Part shown: one piece after another, positions 40,469 through 49,600 of the stretch
Numbering within the stretch: the first letter of the stretch is position 1
Layout of the letters: every line of letters begins with the position of its first letter
IMG/VR virus record: IMGVR_UViG_3300034685_000230
Location: 1 to 64,000 of that record
Reading direction: 5' to 3' (one strand)
Length of the DNA stretch: 64,000 nucleotides
From: a virus
Notes under the pieces: model-generated
Database searches by the model: none
Seen by the model: only the letters and a program-made list of their open reading frames with translations
Told to the model about the DNA's origin: nothing
Program-made: the position numbers and the translations under genes

Positions 40469-43321
40469 TCAAAAATACTTAACTTTACTGCTTCTACTCT
40501 TAGACATAAACTTGTTAAACACACCGTTGCTCTTAGCGGTTACCTCAAACGGTAGCTGCCAGCCCAGTGCGTTGTAAAAAGACTCAACTGGCTTAATAAT
40601 TAGTCTTTCCTTCATCTTATCGTAGTCAACGTCAAGCTTACCCTCGATTAGCTGCCAGTACTGGCTTCCGTCCGGTACGGACAGCACGTACTCCTTCCTT
40701 TGGTTTAACTCACTATCACTCCATTTCTTAACGTATATGTACTTAACTTTACCGGTCTTAATCTTGTCAGTCTTTTTCTTAGCAAAGTAGTCGTTCCACA
40801 CCCTGGCTCCCCTTATGTGAACGGGGAGGTTCTTGACGTATGAGTCGACGTTGTTCACCGATATGGGGAGAGCTATATCCTTTAGCTGGTACTCGTTCCT
40901 TAACCTCTCGCACTCTCGCACAACTATAGAGTCTACTCTGTCCTTACCATCAAGCTTTAGTATACTTAGCAAAACATTTTCTAAAAACGGTTTTAGCGCC
41001 TTCGGCGTGCTAGACCGTCTTAGGGATATACCGACGGACTTTAGCTTGTCTACCGGTACACCCTCGCTGAATATAATGTGTATGGCGTACGCTTTCTTCG
41101 CCACAAATATCCCCGTGTCGGCTAGCCACTCGTTCTTTATAGTCAAAAAATTATTAGACCTACTTACCCTATACTTGTAGAATATGTCTCTACACACCGA
41201 GTATATAGACTCGTTGATGTAGTCTTGACACTCCTTAGAGACAGCGGATATCTTCTTCAAAACTTCAGGGTCCCTCTCCGTTGGGTTGTAGTCTACCACG
41301 CCCTCGAGAGTAAATATGATTGAGTCGGTGTCGTTCGTTATAACATAGTCTTTTTCCTGGCTGGCTTGTGTCTTACCGTTTAGAAACTTATTCAGGAGGT
41401 AAGAACACGTTCTTATCAAGAGCTGGCCCGTAGTTGTAATACCCTCCGATATGTCTAAGTTGTACAGCCTGAAGCCCTCGTTAGCCGTAGCCCCGTAGAC
41501 CGAGTTGTTGATGATTTTAACAGCCGTTTGGTAGACGTTGTACATGTTGTAGAGACTCTCGTTTCCCCGCTCTAAGTTGGCTAACATAAGCTTCTTATAC
41601 TTTTCTCTCGACTGCATTATGTCGTCGATAACCTTAGCGATAATAGCATCATCTTTACTCTGGTCGACTATCAGCCCGTTTGGTAGTAGGCAAAAGTTGT
41701 TGTCTCTCAGCCATCTCTTAAGGACCCCTAAGTTCTCAAACTTGCTCGGAAAACCCTTGTCTGTGTACAAGTCGTAATACTCAACTTCCATGTCGATATA
41801 CTCTCTCTCAACGGACTTTAAGTTTACAGTACTCTTACTCTCAATATCTTTAAGGAGCCTAACGTCGTACTGCAGGTACTTCGGTAGCAGCTCGTCTCTA
41901 ACGTACTCTAGACTGTCGATATTTAGCGCTTTTGCTATAGTGTAAGCGACTAGCTGCTGGTAGCAGTCTACCCTGCCGACCAATGTTTCGGTAGACAGTA
42001 AAAACGTTTTAACTATTGACGGGTATAGGGACTTAAAGTCTAGGTCAGACACCCACTTGAACAGTCCCTTAAGCGGTGGCTTTACGTACGCTCCTAAGTA
42101 CTTATCCTTCGAAGTGTGCTTTGGTTTTGATGGAAGCACGTAGTTCCAGCCGCTCTCCTCCCTACGCCTAACAGCCTCCATTAAGAGAAGGTTGTCTATA
42201 ACTCGAGTCTCGTAAAATATGTCCTGAAAGTTAACCTTTGAGATGTTTCTTATCGTAACAGCTAAGTTTATTATCTTCAGCTTGTCTTCCAGCATTGTTA
42301 GCAAGCGTACGTCTTGAACGTTGTACTTGCAAAACTTAGTAAAATCACTTAAGTACAAGTCGGACGGGTCAACGTACTCTTCGTCACCCGCGCCGTTGAT
42401 TAGCTTTGACTCGCCGAGTTCTTCCTCGGCGATGTACTTCAGCGCGTACGACGGTTTTTCGGTGTCGGTGTACTTCTTGTACAGCGTTAGCATGTCTACA
42501 ACGTCTATACCTGGGATAACGTTGTCCATGTCTAAGTCTTGGTTGTTTTCAAGCGCGTACCTAACCTTTGAGCTAACGTAGTCAAACGGGCTTAACACTC
42601 TAAGCCCGTCTACACCGATGTAGTCGACTACCTTCCTACAGATGTACGGAATGTCAAACTTAGAATTCCAAGCGGTTACAATGTCCGGGTAGTTCTTCTT
42701 AACAAACTGTATAAACGAAACGAGTAGCGCTTTGGGACTGTCAAAGAGGTATACCTCTACCTCACCGTACTCCCTTACTTCCTTCTCAACTTTCGCCTGC
42801 GCGACTGATCGCTTGTTAGCTTCGTCTCTAGTTAGCAAAAACCACGAGTAAAACTTACTCGTGTAGTTGTCGTATACCGTTACGGCGTTTATGTCGGCTA
42901 GGTTGTTCTTAAAGCTAGGCATGTTCCCGTCGGTGACGTAAGTCTCAATGTCTAGGTAGAATATTCTCGGGGATATAGTCGACGGAAACTCTACGTTGTA
43001 GAACGAGTCACACACAAACCTCTGCTCGGGTGACACGTCCGCTTCCCCGTGCGGTAGGTTGGATGACTTGTAGAGTTCGTACGCTTCCTTAGGGCTAACG
43101 TACACTTTTACTAATTCTTCACCCGTGTTTAAGTGCTTGTAGACAGTATCGTTGACACCGTACCTACGGTATCTAGAAGACATAAAAATGTAGTGGTCGA
43201 AGGGAACTGAAGCGTAGTTAAGTCGGTGTGCCCCCCTCACCCTGTAGTACATGTCAATGCAGCGGTTCTTACTGTTATACTTTATCTTAGTAGGTAAAAA
43301 ATTAATCTTTCTATGCGTCAC
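40469..43321 (-). CDS. 43: Family B DNA polymerase (gp43-like)
   Basis: 950 residues; T4 gp43 is 898. It is the replicative polymerase with proofreading. Exonuclease motifs: FYLDIETYV (Asp124, Glu126), VTAWNSKFDIPYI, and FCKYNVQDVRLL. Polymerase motifs: VSDLDFKSLYPSIV (A), KIINNSVYGATANEGF (B) and YVITNDTDSIIF (C, DTD). All catalytic residues are present. The C-terminus ends in a basic FMSKSRSSKVKYF, a position where T4 polymerase contacts the clamp. The start is GTG with a weak site. Clamp and clamp loader lie at 59668-62579 on the same strand. Confidence 0.95.
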   Translation of the reverse strand: MTHRKINFLPTKIKYNSKNRCIDMYYRVRGAHRLNYASVPFDHYIFMSSRYRRYGVNDTVYKHLNTGEELVKVYVSPKEAYELYKSSNLPHGEADVSPEQRFVCDSFYNVEFPSTISPRIFYLDIETYVTDGNMPSFKNNLADINAVTVYDNYTSKFYSWFLLTRDEANKRSVAQAKVEKEVREYGEVEVYLFDSPKALLVSFIQFVKKNYPDIVTAWNSKFDIPYICRKVVDYIGVDGLRVLSPFDYVSSKVRYALENNQDLDMDNVIPGIDVVDMLTLYKKYTDTEKPSYALKYIAEEELGESKLINGAGDEEYVDPSDLYLSDFTKFCKYNVQDVRLLTMLEDKLKIINLAVTIRNISKVNFQDIFYETRVIDNLLLMEAVRRREESGWNYVLPSKPKHTSKDKYLGAYVKPPLKGLFKWVSDLDFKSLYPSIVKTFLLSTETLVGRVDCYQQLVAYTIAKALNIDSLEYVRDELLPKYLQYDVRLLKDIESKSTVNLKSVEREYIDMEVEYYDLYTDKGFPSKFENLGVLKRWLRDNNFCLLPNGLIVDQSKDDAIIAKVIDDIMQSREKYKKLMLANLERGNESLYNMYNVYQTAVKIINNSVYGATANEGFRLYNLDISEGITTTGQLLIRTCSYLLNKFLNGKTQASQEKDYVITNDTDSIIFTLEGVVDYNPTERDPEVLKKISAVSKECQDYINESIYSVCRDIFYKYRVSRSNNFLTIKNEWLADTGIFVAKKAYAIHIIFSEGVPVDKLKSVGISLRRSSTPKALKPFLENVLLSILKLDGKDRVDSIVVRECERLRNEYQLKDIALPISVNNVDSYVKNLPVHIRGARVWNDYFAKKKTDKIKTGKVKYIYVKKWSDSELNQRKEYVLSVPDGSQYWQLIEGKLDVDYDKMKERLIIKPVESFYNALGWQLPFEVTAKSNGVFNKFMSKSRSSKVKYF

Positions 43322-43376
43322 TTTAGCCAGCTGTTAACTTCTAACCCCCCTTCAAACTTGCTCTTCTCAACACTCA

Positions 43377-44171
43377 CTAAACTTCTAAAATTCTACTAAG
43401 ACGACTGGCCTGCCACTCCTCCGCCTCACCCTTCGCTTTCTTAGCTACGGCTCGGGCATCTTCTATCTCTACGCTATTATCCGCTAGCGTGTCAGCTAGA
43501 ACCGTAGCGTACACGGCGTTTCTAGCCGCTCTGGCGGTAAGCTTCGCGGCACTCACCGCGCTACCGTCAGTTAGCGAGGCAAACATGTCGCTTAGAGCTA
43601 TTAACCGGCTGTGGTGGGAGTCAACCTCGCGCGTACACATTGCCTTAGACTTAACCGACCGGCTGAAAATATCATGCACCCACTGCCGGGTGTGGTCGTA
43701 GTTAATCTTGTGTACGTACGCTTTCCTACACGCAAACGCATTGGTTAGGAAGCGCGCCGCGTCTACCGCGCTGAACAGGTAAGCGTTGTCAGGGTACATT
43801 TTTTCGTACAGCGCAAGCACGTACTCCACACAGTCGGAGGCAAACTTTCGAGCCGCGTCCTCAGTCCAACCGGTGCATTCTCTCACAAGCCTACACTCTC
43901 GAGCAACGTACTCGTCACCGCAGTCAACCACCTCTTGACCAACCTCAGTTTTGAATATTCTAGGACCCAACCGGTTTAGTAGCTGTCTAGTATCGGCAAC
44001 GTGGTACCCGTTTGAACACCCCTTTAACTCTCCGTCGGCTAGACTCATCCACTCACCGGGAGTCCAGCTGCCGTTTCTGCTAAGCGTGGGTAGAGACCAC
44101 TTAACCGTGTCGCCGTGACACGAGTACCCTGACTCGTTGAGTACCTTGTAGAGGTTAACTTTCCTTTCCAC
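43377..44171 (-). CDS. DUF7666-type accessory protein
   Basis: 264 residues, GTG start 7 bases after AAAGGAGG. The N-terminal 60 residues have YKVLNESGYSCHGDTVKWSLP, then WTPGEWMS and CSNGYHVADTRQLL, a small domain frequent in phages and actinobacteria (DUF7666 style) with 'YK.l...g.s.hGG...WslP...PG.W....g....c..GyH'. The rest is helical and Ala-rich, with several Cys and His. Function unknown. It is preceded by a strong promoter (44259-44286), so it is probably expressed early. Confidence 0.55.
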   Translation of the reverse strand: MERKVNLYKVLNESGYSCHGDTVKWSLPTLSRNGSWTPGEWMSLADGELKGCSNGYHVADTRQLLNRLGPRIFKTEVGQEVVDCGDEYVARECRLVRECTGWTEDAARKFASDCVEYVLALYEKMYPDNAYLFSAVDAARFLTNAFACRKAYVHKINYDHTRQWVHDIFSRSVKSKAMCTREVDSHHSRLIALSDMFASLTDGSAVSAAKLTARAARNAVYATVLADTLADNSVEIEDARAVAKKAKGEAEEWQASRLSRILEV

Positions 44172-44258
44172 AGCATTTCCTCCTTTGTTTAATGAAAAAT
44201 ATTTTCTATTACTATAACACTTTGACTTTTTTTCTCTCCTATTTTATTACCTACACTT

Positions 44259-44286
44259 ATTATATCACATTTCTTTATAAAGTAAA
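44259..44286 (-). promoter_or_regulatory. Host-type promoter with extended -10
   Basis: Minus strand TTTACT (44281-44286), 16-base spacer, TGA-TATAAT (44259-44264). It lies in the 205-base gap before the gene starting at 44171. Nothing else was seen in the gap. Confidence 0.8.
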
Positions 44287-44376
44287 CTAGCAATCAACAC
44301 AAAATATACTTAACACGCTTACATGATATTTTTCTACTAGCTATTTATTCATTTTTTTATATACTGTACACTACTA

Positions 44377-44670
44377 TTATAACTCCCTCATGTACAAGTC
44401 ACCCACGAAGTCAAACTGAGTGCCGTACGGCCACTCGTCAGGATCGTCGTAGTCACTTTTTCTCTCCGTTACCCTAAAGCTACTCTCCGCGACTACTACC
44501 GCTACAACAACGCCGCCCTCCGTAACCTCGTCTGGAATTCCGTCTGGGTCGTCTGAGTAGTCGTCAAGTATGTTTTGAGCCATTCTCATCGCATCTTCCT
44601 TACTGTCGGCTAAGTACTTACAGTTGTTAAATTTATCGTAGACAATCCACCTAACTCTTTTGTCTTCCAT
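44377..44670 (-). CDS. Small hypothetical protein
   Basis: 97 residues, acidic, ATG after AAAGGAG. It begins RWIVYDKFNNCKYLADSKED, like a short beta-beta-alpha unit, with a beta strand VVVAVVVAESSF. No family is recognised. It is part of the minus-strand block of small, probably early accessory genes. Confidence 0.6.
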   Translation of the reverse strand: MEDKRVRWIVYDKFNNCKYLADSKEDAMRMAQNILDDYSDDPDGIPDEVTEGGVVVAVVVAESSFRVTERKSDYDDPDEWPYGTQFDFVGDLYMREL

Positions 44671-44790
44671 CTTACTCTCCTTTTTACTTATAGTTAATAT
44701 ACACCAACAACTTATTATCTATGATCTTTTCATTCAGACTAAATGCTTGCAAAATATAAATTAATAATATAGAAATACTGAGTGTATCAG

Positions 44791-44890
44791 AGTACCTGTG
44801 GAACACAGGGAATTTACGCCTGTGGAGACTTCGGAAGTCTGTAGTCGCTGAAGCAGGAAGACTACAACTTTTAAGTTGTAGTTAGTTCAC
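44791..44890 (+). ncRNA. Structured IS605-end/omega-RNA-like element, second copy
   Basis: 100 bases, homologous to the minus-strand element 9203-9300. Three stems (CCTGTG/CACAGG; GACTTC/GAAGTC; ACTACAACTT/AAGTTGTAGT) vary with compensating changes, while loops and linkers (CAGGGAATTTACGCCTGT, AGTCGCTGAAGCAGG) are kept. It ends TAGTTCAC. The bases that follow, CAAAATCTCTTTATTTTTTC, would be the guide if it worked like omega-RNA. It fills most of the gap 44671-44910; the rest shows nothing. Confidence 0.6.
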
Positions 44891-44910
44891 CAAAATCTCT
44901 TTATTTTTTC

Positions 44911-45162
44911 TTATCTTTCTTTTTTATTTCTTCTAACTTTGTATTCTTCATACTTAAGCTCTTTGATTACTTCCCACGTGGGTTCATCCTCGTTGTATAC
45001 TTCGCACCACGTGTTAAAGATGTCCTTTAACAGGGCGCGACACTCTTGTTCAGAAAAATTGCCGGCTGAACCAGCACTAACACAAACACTCATTATTTTG
45101 TCAAGTAGAAAATCTTTTTTTAAAACTAACTTTTTAAGTTCATCGACACTTAAATCCACCAT
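44911..45162 (-). CDS. Small hypothetical protein with a decayed paralogue nearby
   Basis: 83 residues, ATG after AAAAGGAGG. Helical; SEQECRALLKDIFNTWCEVY and EPTWEVIKELKYEEYKV are the parts shared with the broken copy at 45629-45854. A cysteine-poor, charged protein with a basic end (RRNKKER). No family is recognised. Gene duplication with decay suggests a dispensable accessory function. Confidence 0.6.
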   Translation of the reverse strand: MVDLSVDELKKLVLKKDFLLDKIMSVCVSAGSAGNFSEQECRALLKDIFNTWCEVYNEDEPTWEVIKELKYEEYKVRRNKKER

Positions 45163-45216
45163 TACTTTATCCTCCTTTTACTTTGTATATATTTGAAACC
45201 TATTCCTAACTAAAAC

Positions 45217-45627
45217 CTAGTCTGTGAGTAATTTATCTTGGTTCTCCCTTACAGCCACTGCGGAGGCGTAGTCAGTCTCAAGCTGAGCGTAGTAATCAGC
45301 GTTAAAGCTAGTTATAAACTTGTATACTTCGATCTTACCCCTTTCCAAACCTTCCTGAATAATTCTAACAAACTCTTTAATTGCTTCTACAATGTTACTT
45401 TGAGTGTCCTCCGAACAGGGAGTGTCAAACAAGACGCGAATTTTTACTTTTCTCTCTCCGGTTGGATGGTTTATTAGTATACCTGAATCATTCATTACAG
45501 AGTAGCTAAACATGCAATCAACGTCAATAGAACAGTCGTTAATGTCTTCTCGCTTTGAATTAACAAAGTCCCTAAACTCGCTTAGCTTCATGTGTATGAG
45601 TTCTTCACGCTTCGCTAAGTTAGTCAT
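45217..45627 (-). CDS. Hypothetical protein
   Basis: 136 residues, ATG directly behind the pseudogene stop with GAGG nearby. N-terminal helix, central strands (GERKVKIRVLFDTPCSED) and C-terminal helices rich in Ala and Asp. No family is recognised. Located between two copies of a duplicated small gene, probably in the same early transcript driven from 45902-45930. Confidence 0.55.
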   Translation of the reverse strand: MTNLAKREELIHMKLSEFRDFVNSKREDINDCSIDVDCMFSYSVMNDSGILINHPTGERKVKIRVLFDTPCSEDTQSNIVEAIKEFVRIIQEGLERGKIEVYKFITSFNADYYAQLETDYASAVAVRENQDKLLTD

Positions 45628-45628
45628 C

Positions 45629-45854
45629 TTACGCCTCTTCTTTTAATTTTCTAACTATTCTCCACACGGAGTCGTATTCTCTCTCTACTTCACACCACAC
45701 CGCGTCAATGTCTTTTAATACAGCGCGACACTCATACTCAGGAAAACCGCTGCCAGTAGGACTAGCGTTTAACGTGAACTGTTAGAATCTTATCTAACAT
45801 GGAACCTAACTACAGTGTTACCTTTCTTAACTCCACAATATTCAAGTCAGACAC
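45629..45854 (-). pseudogene. Decayed paralogue of the gene at 44911-45162
   Basis: From a GTG at 45854 (after AAAGGTAGT) the minus strand reads MSDLNIVELRKVTL, then TAG, then LGSMLDKILTVHV. After a one-base frame change (GTTAAACGC) it continues NASPTGSGFPEYECRAVLKD and WCEV..YDSVWRIVRKLKEEA. The intact copy aligns throughout (VDLSVDELKKLVLKKDFLLDKI...QECRALLKD...WCEVYNED). One in-frame stop plus one insertion make a pseudogene more likely than a sequencing error. Confidence 0.7.
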
Positions 45855-45901
45855 TACACTACCTTTCTTCTTCTATTCTTCATTCCATTATTCACGTGTA
45901 T

Positions 45902-45930
45902 ATTATACCATACTGCTACTAAAAAGTAAA
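45902..45930 (-). promoter_or_regulatory. Host-type promoter with extended -10
   Basis: Minus strand TTTACT (45925-45930), 17-base spacer, TGG-TATAAT (45902-45907). It precedes the pseudogene and the small genes down to 44911. Confidence 0.8.
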
Positions 45931-45983
45931 CAGGCCGACACTACAACGTGTGTCGACCTGTACAGTACTTACTCAACAATCCT

Positions 45984-46196
45984 TTACGCGGTTTTAACTC
46001 GCTTTCTTCTATACCTTTCAGAACGGCTATTGGGTTTTAAATCAAACTGGCTACTCACCGGGGTTACCAACAGCTGGTGATCCTCGGGGTCATACTTCAT
46101 GAACACTACGTCACCGGGGTTGACCCTCAAGGATTTTAAAATACCCGGTGGTAGAATAATCCTATTCATCGAGTCAACCTTTGCCGTAGCTTCCAT
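45984..46196 (-). CDS. AbrB/SpoVT-like DNA-binding protein
   Basis: 70 residues from the ATG at 46196 (an upstream GTG at 46208 abuts the GGAGG site). The swapped-hairpin pattern is clear: EATAKVDSMNRIILPPGILK, then LRVNPGDVVFMKYDPEDHQL and LVTPV. Such proteins dimerise and bind AT-rich DNA as transition-state regulators or antitoxins. The C-terminus is basic (SERYRRKRVKTA). No toxin gene adjoins it. It may control the nearby early promoters, or the TGGACATAATGGACAC repeats at 46596-46642. Confidence 0.7.
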   Translation of the reverse strand: MEATAKVDSMNRIILPPGILKSLRVNPGDVVFMKYDPEDHQLLVTPVSSQFDLKPNSRSERYRRKRVKTA

Positions 46197-46240
46197 TAAA
46201 ACGCCCACCCCTCCACAGTTACTCGTGTGATAAATTATTT

Positions 46241-46561
46241 CTACTCACTAACAACTTCTACCTTTAACTTACCCCCACTGTCTAACTCACCACTGCTATA
46301 ATTTAAGTCATCCGTGTTTGAATTCTGTTCTAGCGCCGTAGACCTGTAGTAGTCTATTACTTTATTTATCTGTTCTTGAAACTCATCTTGGCTAATGTAC
46401 TCCTTCTCTACTAGTAGCCTAGCCAACGCTTCTAACCTAACGACAACTTGAAACACCGACACCTCAGTCTCGCTAAGCTGTGACTCTAGCACTGCCACTT
46501 TCTTGCCCAGCTGTCCTACTCCCTTAGCTTGAGTCGAACCGTTCTTAGACCTACTTCCCAC
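46241..46561 (-). CDS. Hypothetical coiled-coil protein
   Basis: 106 residues, GTG start after GGGAGGG. Basic N-terminus, a long helix from about 20 to 75 (LGKKVAVLESQLSETEVSVF, then RLEALARLLVEKEYISQDEF) and an acidic Gly/Ser tail. It probably dimerises. It is upstream of the AbrB-like gene on the same strand and downstream of the repeat region at 46596-46642. Confidence 0.6.
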   Translation of the reverse strand: MGSRSKNGSTQAKGVGQLGKKVAVLESQLSETEVSVFQVVVRLEALARLLVEKEYISQDEFQEQINKVIDYYRSTALEQNSNTDDLNYSSGELDSGGKLKVEVVSE

Positions 46562-46595
46562 ACTTATCCCTCCCTAAATTCTACACCACTCATAT

Positions 46596-46642
46596 TGGAC
46601 ATAATGGACACTAACGGTAACTATAATGGACATAATGGACAC
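46596..46642. repeat. Two 16-base direct repeats, candidate operator
   Basis: TGGACATAATGGACAC occurs at 46596-46611 and 46627-46642, so the hexamer TGGACA appears four times at regular spacing. They lie in the 93-base gap between the RNR stop and the start at 46561, a natural place for a regulator to act on the genes 46561 and 46196. Confidence 0.5.
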
Positions 46643-46654
46643 CGCGCTACCTCA

Positions 46655-49600
46655 CTATATAGTGCACGTTGGGCACGAAGTACCAAAGTGCATAAACTCC
46701 TCGATAGACGGGCTCTCCTTAACCTCCTCACAGTCATCCTCTGCAAGCTTCCTGCTGTCGTACAGCGACAGGTAGTACTTGTTCAAGTCGGCGAGCATCT
46801 TGCTAGCCGCGTCTGGGATACTCTTAACAACGATCTCCTTTCCCCTTAAAGACTTGTAGAACCAAACCTCGGACCCAGCTATGTCGCTCAGCGTGCTGAC
46901 TAAGTCCTCAATGTCTACTCCCGAGCGTAGGGCTAAGCTTATGACTCTACCCAGAGCCTCGGTTATGGACTTTAGGATACTCCCTGACTTACCTATCGAG
47001 ATAAACGTTTCGAACATTCTCTTATCGTCGTCGAAGTTTGCCGTTATGTAGATTGAACCGTACGGGGAGCTACACTTCGTGGTTACTCCCTGCACGAACT
47101 GCGGCCGCGGCCTGACCCTCCCCTTCTGACCCCCTGACTCATCCCTGTCTATCTTCTTAATCGGTTGCCCGCTACGCGAACCGTCCCTGTATATCGTGAC
47201 TCCCTTGATACCGTTGTCGAAACAGTACTCGTAAATTTTTCTAACGTCATCGACGGTTGACTCACTCGGCATGTTAACCGTCTTACTTATAGCGCTGTCG
47301 ATGTACGGAGCGAAGACGGCAACCGCCCTAACGTGCTGCTCAGGCGTGATGTCGTGAGCCTTGACTAGCAACCCCCTCGCCTTGTTCTCCTCGTTGTACA
47401 GCCGGTGGTAGTACGTTAGCTGCCGCCTCTCAGTGGGAGACACGACAACGTCTCTAGTCCACTCGTATGAAAAGTTAGGCTCGATTCCCGAGCTTGTGTT
47501 TAACAGTATCGATATCGTCCCGGTAGGTGCGATCGACAACCTTCTCGAGTTTCTCAAGCCACCCTTGCCCCTCTCAGTACTGAACACCGACTTAAACAAC
47601 TCTAAGACAAGCTCGTCGCTTACAATGTAGCTTCGGTCGTTGTACACGCACGCCAGTGCGTTCTTAAAGGACACGGGTAAGTCGGAGTTAGGGATAACTT
47701 CGCTTACTATACTGTCTATACTACTACTCGATATATCCGAGCCCCTCACAACCCTAGTTAGGTAGTTTCTCTCACCGCTCTCCTCGTCGAAGTGTGGGTA
47801 GGGTCCCTTCAACAAGGCTATGGCTGCGGATGCTATCAGGGAGTACTCGGCTAAAATTCTAGCAACACTCAGCGAGAACTCCTCGAACTCCCTCGAACCG
47901 TACTTAATCCCCATCATAATGCACGCGTCTGCCAACCCCATGATACCCAGTCCGACCGGGCGAATGTCCTTAGTATTCTTCTCTATCTTCTTCAGCGGGT
48001 AGTTTGTTACGTCAATAACTAAGTCTAGGTAGTACACCGACCGCAAGACCTGGTCCTTAAACTCCTTGTAGTTGAAGCTACGGTTCTCGTCTACGAACTC
48101 AGCTAGGTTGATCGACCCAAGGTTGCAGCTAGAGTCGTTAGGCAGCGGCTGCTCACCGCACTGCAGGCTGTTGACAAAGTACAGCTCCGAGTCGGTGCTG
48201 GTAGGTAGTACCGTGCAGATGTTGTGGTACTCGTCTACGGTACCGTTGTAGACCGTTTCCTTACCTATGTAGCTTATGCTTATAATCCTATTGTTGTAGT
48301 GCTGGGACGGTTTTCTCACCCTACCGTAGTCTTCCAACGGTAGCGGTTCCTCTAAAAGCTTAGCTTGTGCTTCACCCTTACTGTATTTACTAATTGATTC
48401 TTTTTTTTCTAATTGTTTATTTAGCTTAGCATTTAAATCTATACGACGTTTAGAAAATCGTTCTTGAATTTCTTTTCTTTTATCAGCTATTAGTTGTCTT
48501 CTTTCTTCACGTGTAGTACTACTGTTAGTTTTAAGAACGGCTAGTTTATGCCCACACTCCGAAGAACATGCGGAAATTTCTCTTCTATTAAAGGGAACGG
48601 TAAACTTTTTACCACAAACTTCACAGTATTTTTCTACGTAAATACTATTCTCGTTAATAAAACATTTTAAATCAGTGTACTGCTGGCATACTTCTAACTT
48701 TTTAGCCAACCTGTCCTGTAAATACCTATCACGTAGATTACTTATTTCTCTTTTAATATTGTCAACCACTGTATTATTATCAATATTAGTATATTTTTGT
48801 CTAAGTTCTGAACTTTGATTAAAATTACTCTTAATGGCTTCTCTTGTTTTTTCCTGAATTTCTAACCTATTCAACTCCACATCATGTAAAATTTTGCTCC
48901 CTACCCACAAGCTGTCGCCTGCGCGCAGCTCTGAAACCTCCTTGTACTCACCGCTCTCCGTCTTAAACTTGTGGTCCCCGGTTGCTTTGATAACGGAGCC
49001 GTCAAACAGTTTGATTTCATAAACATCCTTATCGTAGCCGGTAACCCTCGGGTTTCGCATTGTCTTGACAACGATATGGTTGTCGCTGTTCAAGCAGTAT
49101 ACCGGTACGTCCTTACCCTCCTCGGCTAGCTGCTTAAACGCTACGGCGTTTCTACCGTCGGCTGTCGCTACTAGGGTGTCACCCGTCAAGCACGGGTTTG
49201 TAGCCTCAATACGATACCTCCCGTCACTCTTGAGCAAGTTGTCCCGGTTTGCCGTGTCGATAAAGAATAACCCAGGGTCTCCGTTCTTATGCGCGTTTTG
49301 ACAGATCTTGTCCCACAGATTTCTCGCCTTAACGGTCTTTACCACGCGGCCTGAAGCTGGAGACACTAGGTCGTACACGCCGTCGCTTCTCAAAGCCTCC
49401 ATAAACTTGTCGTCCACGGCTACGGAGATGTTGAAGTAGTTTAGGTTACCGTCGCTTTCCTTACATGAGACAAACTCCTCGATGTCCGGGTGGTGCACGT
49501 TAAGGATTCCCATCAGCGCCGCGCGCCTCTTTCCACCCTGAACTACACTCGAACCCATCGCGTTCCAGTTGTGCATGAAGGAGACCGGACCCGAAGCCCT

